Made by a program: the position numbers and the translations under genes. Positions 60,801 through 64,000 of a stretch of 64,000 nt of DNA are shown in pieces. Numbering within the stretch: the first letter of the stretch is position 1; each line of letters starts with the position of its first letter. The DNA comes from Escarpia spicata (Eukaryota; Annelida; Polychaeta; Sabellida; Siboglinidae): NCBI GenBank assembly GCA_963995525.1, contig OZ023206.1:22961202-23025201 (forward strand). The letters are read 5' to 3'. The notes under the pieces were generated by a model. That model searched no databases. It saw only the letters and a program-made list of their open reading frames with translations, and was not told the origin of the DNA.

Positions 60801-61385
60801 AGGGGTACCGAGTGGAAGTAACACATGTCATCATACATACAGCGGGGGTGAGGGGGTACCGCGTGGAAGTAGCACATGTCATCATTCATACTCTGGGGGT
60901 GAGGGGGTACCGAGTGGAAGTAGCACATGTCATCATTCATACACTGGGGGTGAGGGGTACCGAGTGGAAGTAACACATGTCATCATACATACAGTGGGGG
61001 TGAGGGGGTACCGAGTGGAAGTAGCACATGTCATCATTCATACACTGGGGGTGAGGGGTACCGAGTGGAAGTAACACATGTCATCATACATACAGTGGGG
61101 GTGAGGGGGTACCGAGCGGAAGTAGCACATGTCATCATTCATACACTGGAGGTGAGGGGTACCGAGTGGAAGTAGCACATGTCATCATACATACACTGGG
61201 GGTGAGGGGGTACCGAGTGGAAGTAGCACATGTCATCATACATACACTGGGGGTGAGGGGGTACCGAGTGGAAGTAGCACATGTCATCATTCATACTCTG
61301 GGGGTGAGGGGGTACGGAGCGGAAGTAGCTCATGTCATCATACTTACACTGGGGGTGAGGGGTACTGAGTGGAAGTAGCACACAA
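57827..61385. repeat. 51-bp minisatellite, about 70 copies
   Basis: Units GTAGCACATGTCATCATACA + TACACTGGGGGTGAGGGGGT + ACCGAGCGGAA. Lengths of 51, 50 and 49 come from G-run slippage and a two-base deletion (CACGTC for CACATGTC). Because 51 is 17 codons and the unit has few stops, frames up to 447 codons open on both strands (57857-59200 is the longest); none has a start context or conserved frame. Each unit holds GGTACC and two G4-5 runs. A marked variant, CATGTTATCATACATACATT, recurs at about 59206, 59507 and 59963, revealing block duplications. Confidence 0.97.
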
Positions 61386-63143
61386 AATATGCATGCCATG
61401 CTAAATCGTAGCAGTGACGTCATCTCGACCGCTAGGTGTCACAACAAATTGTGCAGAAAATGTACACAAAAGTGCGACCAAAAGGGGCCTTGAACAGGGT
61501 GATGCAGGGGGGTTAAAAATTTAGGTGAACATCAGGACACTAATTTTAGAGTGTATTTCATTCAGATAATAAAAAATAGTTCACTTCGTTTAGTCTGTAA
61601 ACTTCTGATTCATCACTTATTTGTGCAGTAATTTCCACAGATTCTCAATACATTCTGTTCTTAAATTAAACAACATGTATTTAAAATAATTGAACTCACT
61701 TGATCAAATGTTTTTTACATTTTATAAAAATTATCCCAACCATGATAACAGATATACCAGCCCAGATAGTGAATTTTAGTGACAGAAAAGGTCAATGACC
61801 CCCAAATGTGTACTCAATGTCTTGGCGTAACCCACCTTGCTGGGACTGATTTAATCTGAATCGGAATTGTCACATTGTTGTGTCATGGCAACATTTTTAT
61901 CTTTGACCACTCAAATGTGCACACAGTTGAATTGGCACAGGAACTGTTTATTTAAAAGTCACTCATGTACAGGTATAATCTTGATAATTTGCAGGGGACT
62001 GTTTACTCTGGAAAAACTAATACCTATTTGACCAATCAGACCAGCAGGATTGTTTTGCCAGAATTGCTACTATTGTCTATGCATATATTCAGAATGGGGT
62101 TTTTGTTGGAGTGATATGAGTGGCCTTGAAAAGCAGGGTGGAGCTAGTTGTGTGCGGAAAATCCATCTTGTCTTAATGAACTTCCTGGTAGAAAGTATAG
62201 GAATAAGGAATACGTTGGTGGAATCGTTGCGAGAGCTGGCTTGTTCCTGGGATACAGGAGTGCTTTACATAACCCCAATACAGGTATATACCTATGGGTA
62301 CACTTGCTTGTTAACAACAACATGAAATTTAACAGTAATAATTAATTTCTTATATGGTCCATTTAATCCTCTGTGTGATACATGGACTGTGGTGGCGTCT
62401 CTTGATAGCTGAGATAATCCATTATACAAAGTAAATGTTTGTTATGTGGTTCGCCACCCTGGTGTAGAATGGGTGTTACTACGTACAGCGTGTGTATATT
62501 CTGGTGAAGTGCTTCCCAAATTTCAGTTTGCAATGGTTTGCTAGGCCTTGCTTGCAAACAAGGTGTCACCGTTCGTTTTCCAAGAAGCAAATGAAAGGGA
62601 AATTAGTTTGGCTTCTTCTGTCTAGACTCGTAATTGTGGGGGGGGGGGTGCTGAATGGAATTGGTGAGGTCATCACATCCTTGTTTGTTTATTGATAAGC
62701 CAACCAATCATCTGATGCTGTTCAAGCAGTTATTGCAGTGACCGTGCTGCCATCTGGTGCACGTGACAATTACTCATCTAGGCTCCAGTTGCATTGATGT
62801 TTGAGTTGAATTTTAGATAATGTGGTAATTATGTTTTTATAGATGTTCTAGTTGTATTATGATTTATTTCCAGACCCAATGTGTTATGACTAGTGGGATT
62901 AGAAACAAGTACTGAATGTTTGATGTTAAGCCACAACATAGATTGACATCGATGTAGTGGTTAAGTTGCTGTCTAGGGCTTTAAGCTATGCATAGAGTGG
63001 TCTTCAGTGATCCTGGTTGGTGAAGAGATAACAGTTGAATTTTACAAATACAAGCACATTTATCCTGGTATTTCAGATTAAAAACCCACATACCAGTACC
63101 TACAAATATGCCATATATATATATATGTATGTATAATTATACA
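61386..63143. other. Intergenic, no supported gene
   Basis: Frames at 62050-62345 and 62492-62695 (+) lack splice or domain support. A TA run lies at 63112-63130. Positions 61608-61820 recur exactly at the end of the window. Confidence 0.4.
61608..61820. repeat. Exact long direct repeat, copy 1
   Basis: 213 bases identical to 63788-64000, from ATTCATCACTTATTTGTGC to CAAATGTGTACTCAATGT. No coding content. Confidence 0.97.
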
Positions 63144-63314
63144 CAGTGGAACCTCCCTATTAAGGTCACTCTCAGGACTGGCCAAAAGTGACCGTATTAG
63201 TGGGACTAATTTCCTATACTTTATTGTTACAAAAATAATTTCGGACTTTGCCAGGATGACCTCAATTGCCAGGTGGCTGCTTTAGCAAGGTGACCATTAA
63301 GCGAGGGTCCACTG
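63144..63314. mobile_element. MITE family 2, copy 3
   Basis: CAGTGGAACCTCCCTATTAA ... TTAAGCGAGGGTCCACTG | TA. Inner words GTGACCGTATTAGTGGGACT and GCCAGGTGGCTGCTTTAGC link it to the other two copies. Confidence 0.85.
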
Positions 63315-63389
63315 TATCAGTAAAACATATATATAACTTAAACATATAATTGTGCAGTTTTGCCCTATATGTGCACTTTAATGGCATGT

Positions 63390-63447
63390 GTGTGCATGCA
63401 CGCACACACGCATGCATGCACGCACACACGCATGCACACACATACAC
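63390..63447. repeat. GCAC/GCAT alternating microsatellite
   Basis: Two near-identical pieces of CATGCACGCACACACGCATG in tandem, purine-pyrimidine alternating. Confidence 0.8.
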
Positions 63448-63787
63448 AGTGCTTTTAATGTGTTCCCTGTGAACAATAGTTTTTAACTGCTGCAAGCCTA
63501 CAACATAAGAATGCTGCGTATGCACAAAGTCCAGCACGACATTACATGCTTGACATGCTTTGTGACAAGGCAACAGTGAGTCAGACCTTAGTTATTGTTA
63601 TTAATCTTAGTATCAAATTATACTACCGTGTCGCCCTTGGGTCACTGTTGGCCTATCCTTCATGAGGATGGCTAGACAGGGGCTGCAGTCCTGCTAACTG
63701 ATCTTGTTTGTTCTTCATTCATTAATATTTATTTTAAACATAATGATCTCAGTACTAGAATAACTATTTTTTTGTTCTCATTTCCAT

Positions 63788-64000
63788 ATTCATCACTTAT
63801 TTGTGCAGTAATTTCCACAGATTCTCAATACATTCTGTTCTTAAATTAAACAACATGTATTTAAAATAATTGAACTCACTTGATCAAATGTTTTTTACAT
63901 TTTATAAAAATTATCCCAACCATGATAACAGATATACCAGCCCAGATAGTGAATTTTAGTGACAGAAAAGGTCAATGACCCCCAAATGTGTACTCAATGT
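63788..64000. repeat. Exact long direct repeat, copy 2 (runs off the window)
   Basis: Identical to 61608-61820, with a sharp left boundary: sequence before 63788 is unrelated to that before 61608. It may extend beyond the window. Confidence 0.97.

Overview
This is a eukaryotic, animal window, about 60% A+T by eye. Coding exons are short with GT-AG introns of matching phase, non-LTR retrotransposon pieces, tRNA-derived SINEs, TA-flanked inverted-repeat elements and very large minisatellites. Gene and repeat style suggests a marine invertebrate, perhaps a mollusc or another lophotrochozoan. That placement is inference; nothing in the sequence fixes the species.

Layout. (1) 1-7335, + strand: the last eight coding exons of a coiled-coil protein gene that begins before the window. 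Its final intron holds a 2.2 kb array of 72-bp units. (2) 9539-16923, - strand: a complete six-exon retinol dehydrogenase-like short-chain dehydrogenase, tail-to-tail with gene 1. A dead RTE-type LINE lies antisense in its last intron. (3) 17-36 kb: no confident host gene. It holds dispersed repeats, microsatellites, two palindrome-rich arrays, a LINE reverse-transcriptase fragment and several unknown repeat families present twice. (4) 36.9-45 kb: weak candidate exons (36925-40120 and near 44.1-44.9 kb), SINE and MITE fragments, and a 21-bp repeat that reads as heptads on the - strand. (5) 46.2-61.4 kb: a minisatellite belt with arrays of 25-bp (about 41 copies), 70-bp (about 49), 24/25-bp (about 26) and 51-bp (about 70) units. 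(6) 61.4-64 kb: non-coding, ending in a sequence of at least 213 bp that repeats 61608-61820 exactly.

Most notable structure: the 70-bp array lies inside a TA-flanked element (47682-52016) whose ends are inverted copies of CAGTAAACCTCG. Next to the array is a frameshifted remnant resembling the C-terminus of a pogo/Tigger transposase. It therefore looks like a DNA transposon whose interior is now mostly satellite. About 11 kb of the 64 kb is tandem repeat in five big arrays. Several units carry a transcription-factor-like or splice-like word in almost every copy: GATA sites, the CACGTG E-box, and AG|GTGAGT.

The only well-supported host genes are the two in the first 17 kb. They are convergent and show no evident shared pathway. 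Long open frames at 55.7-61 kb are by-products of stop-poor repeat units, not genes.
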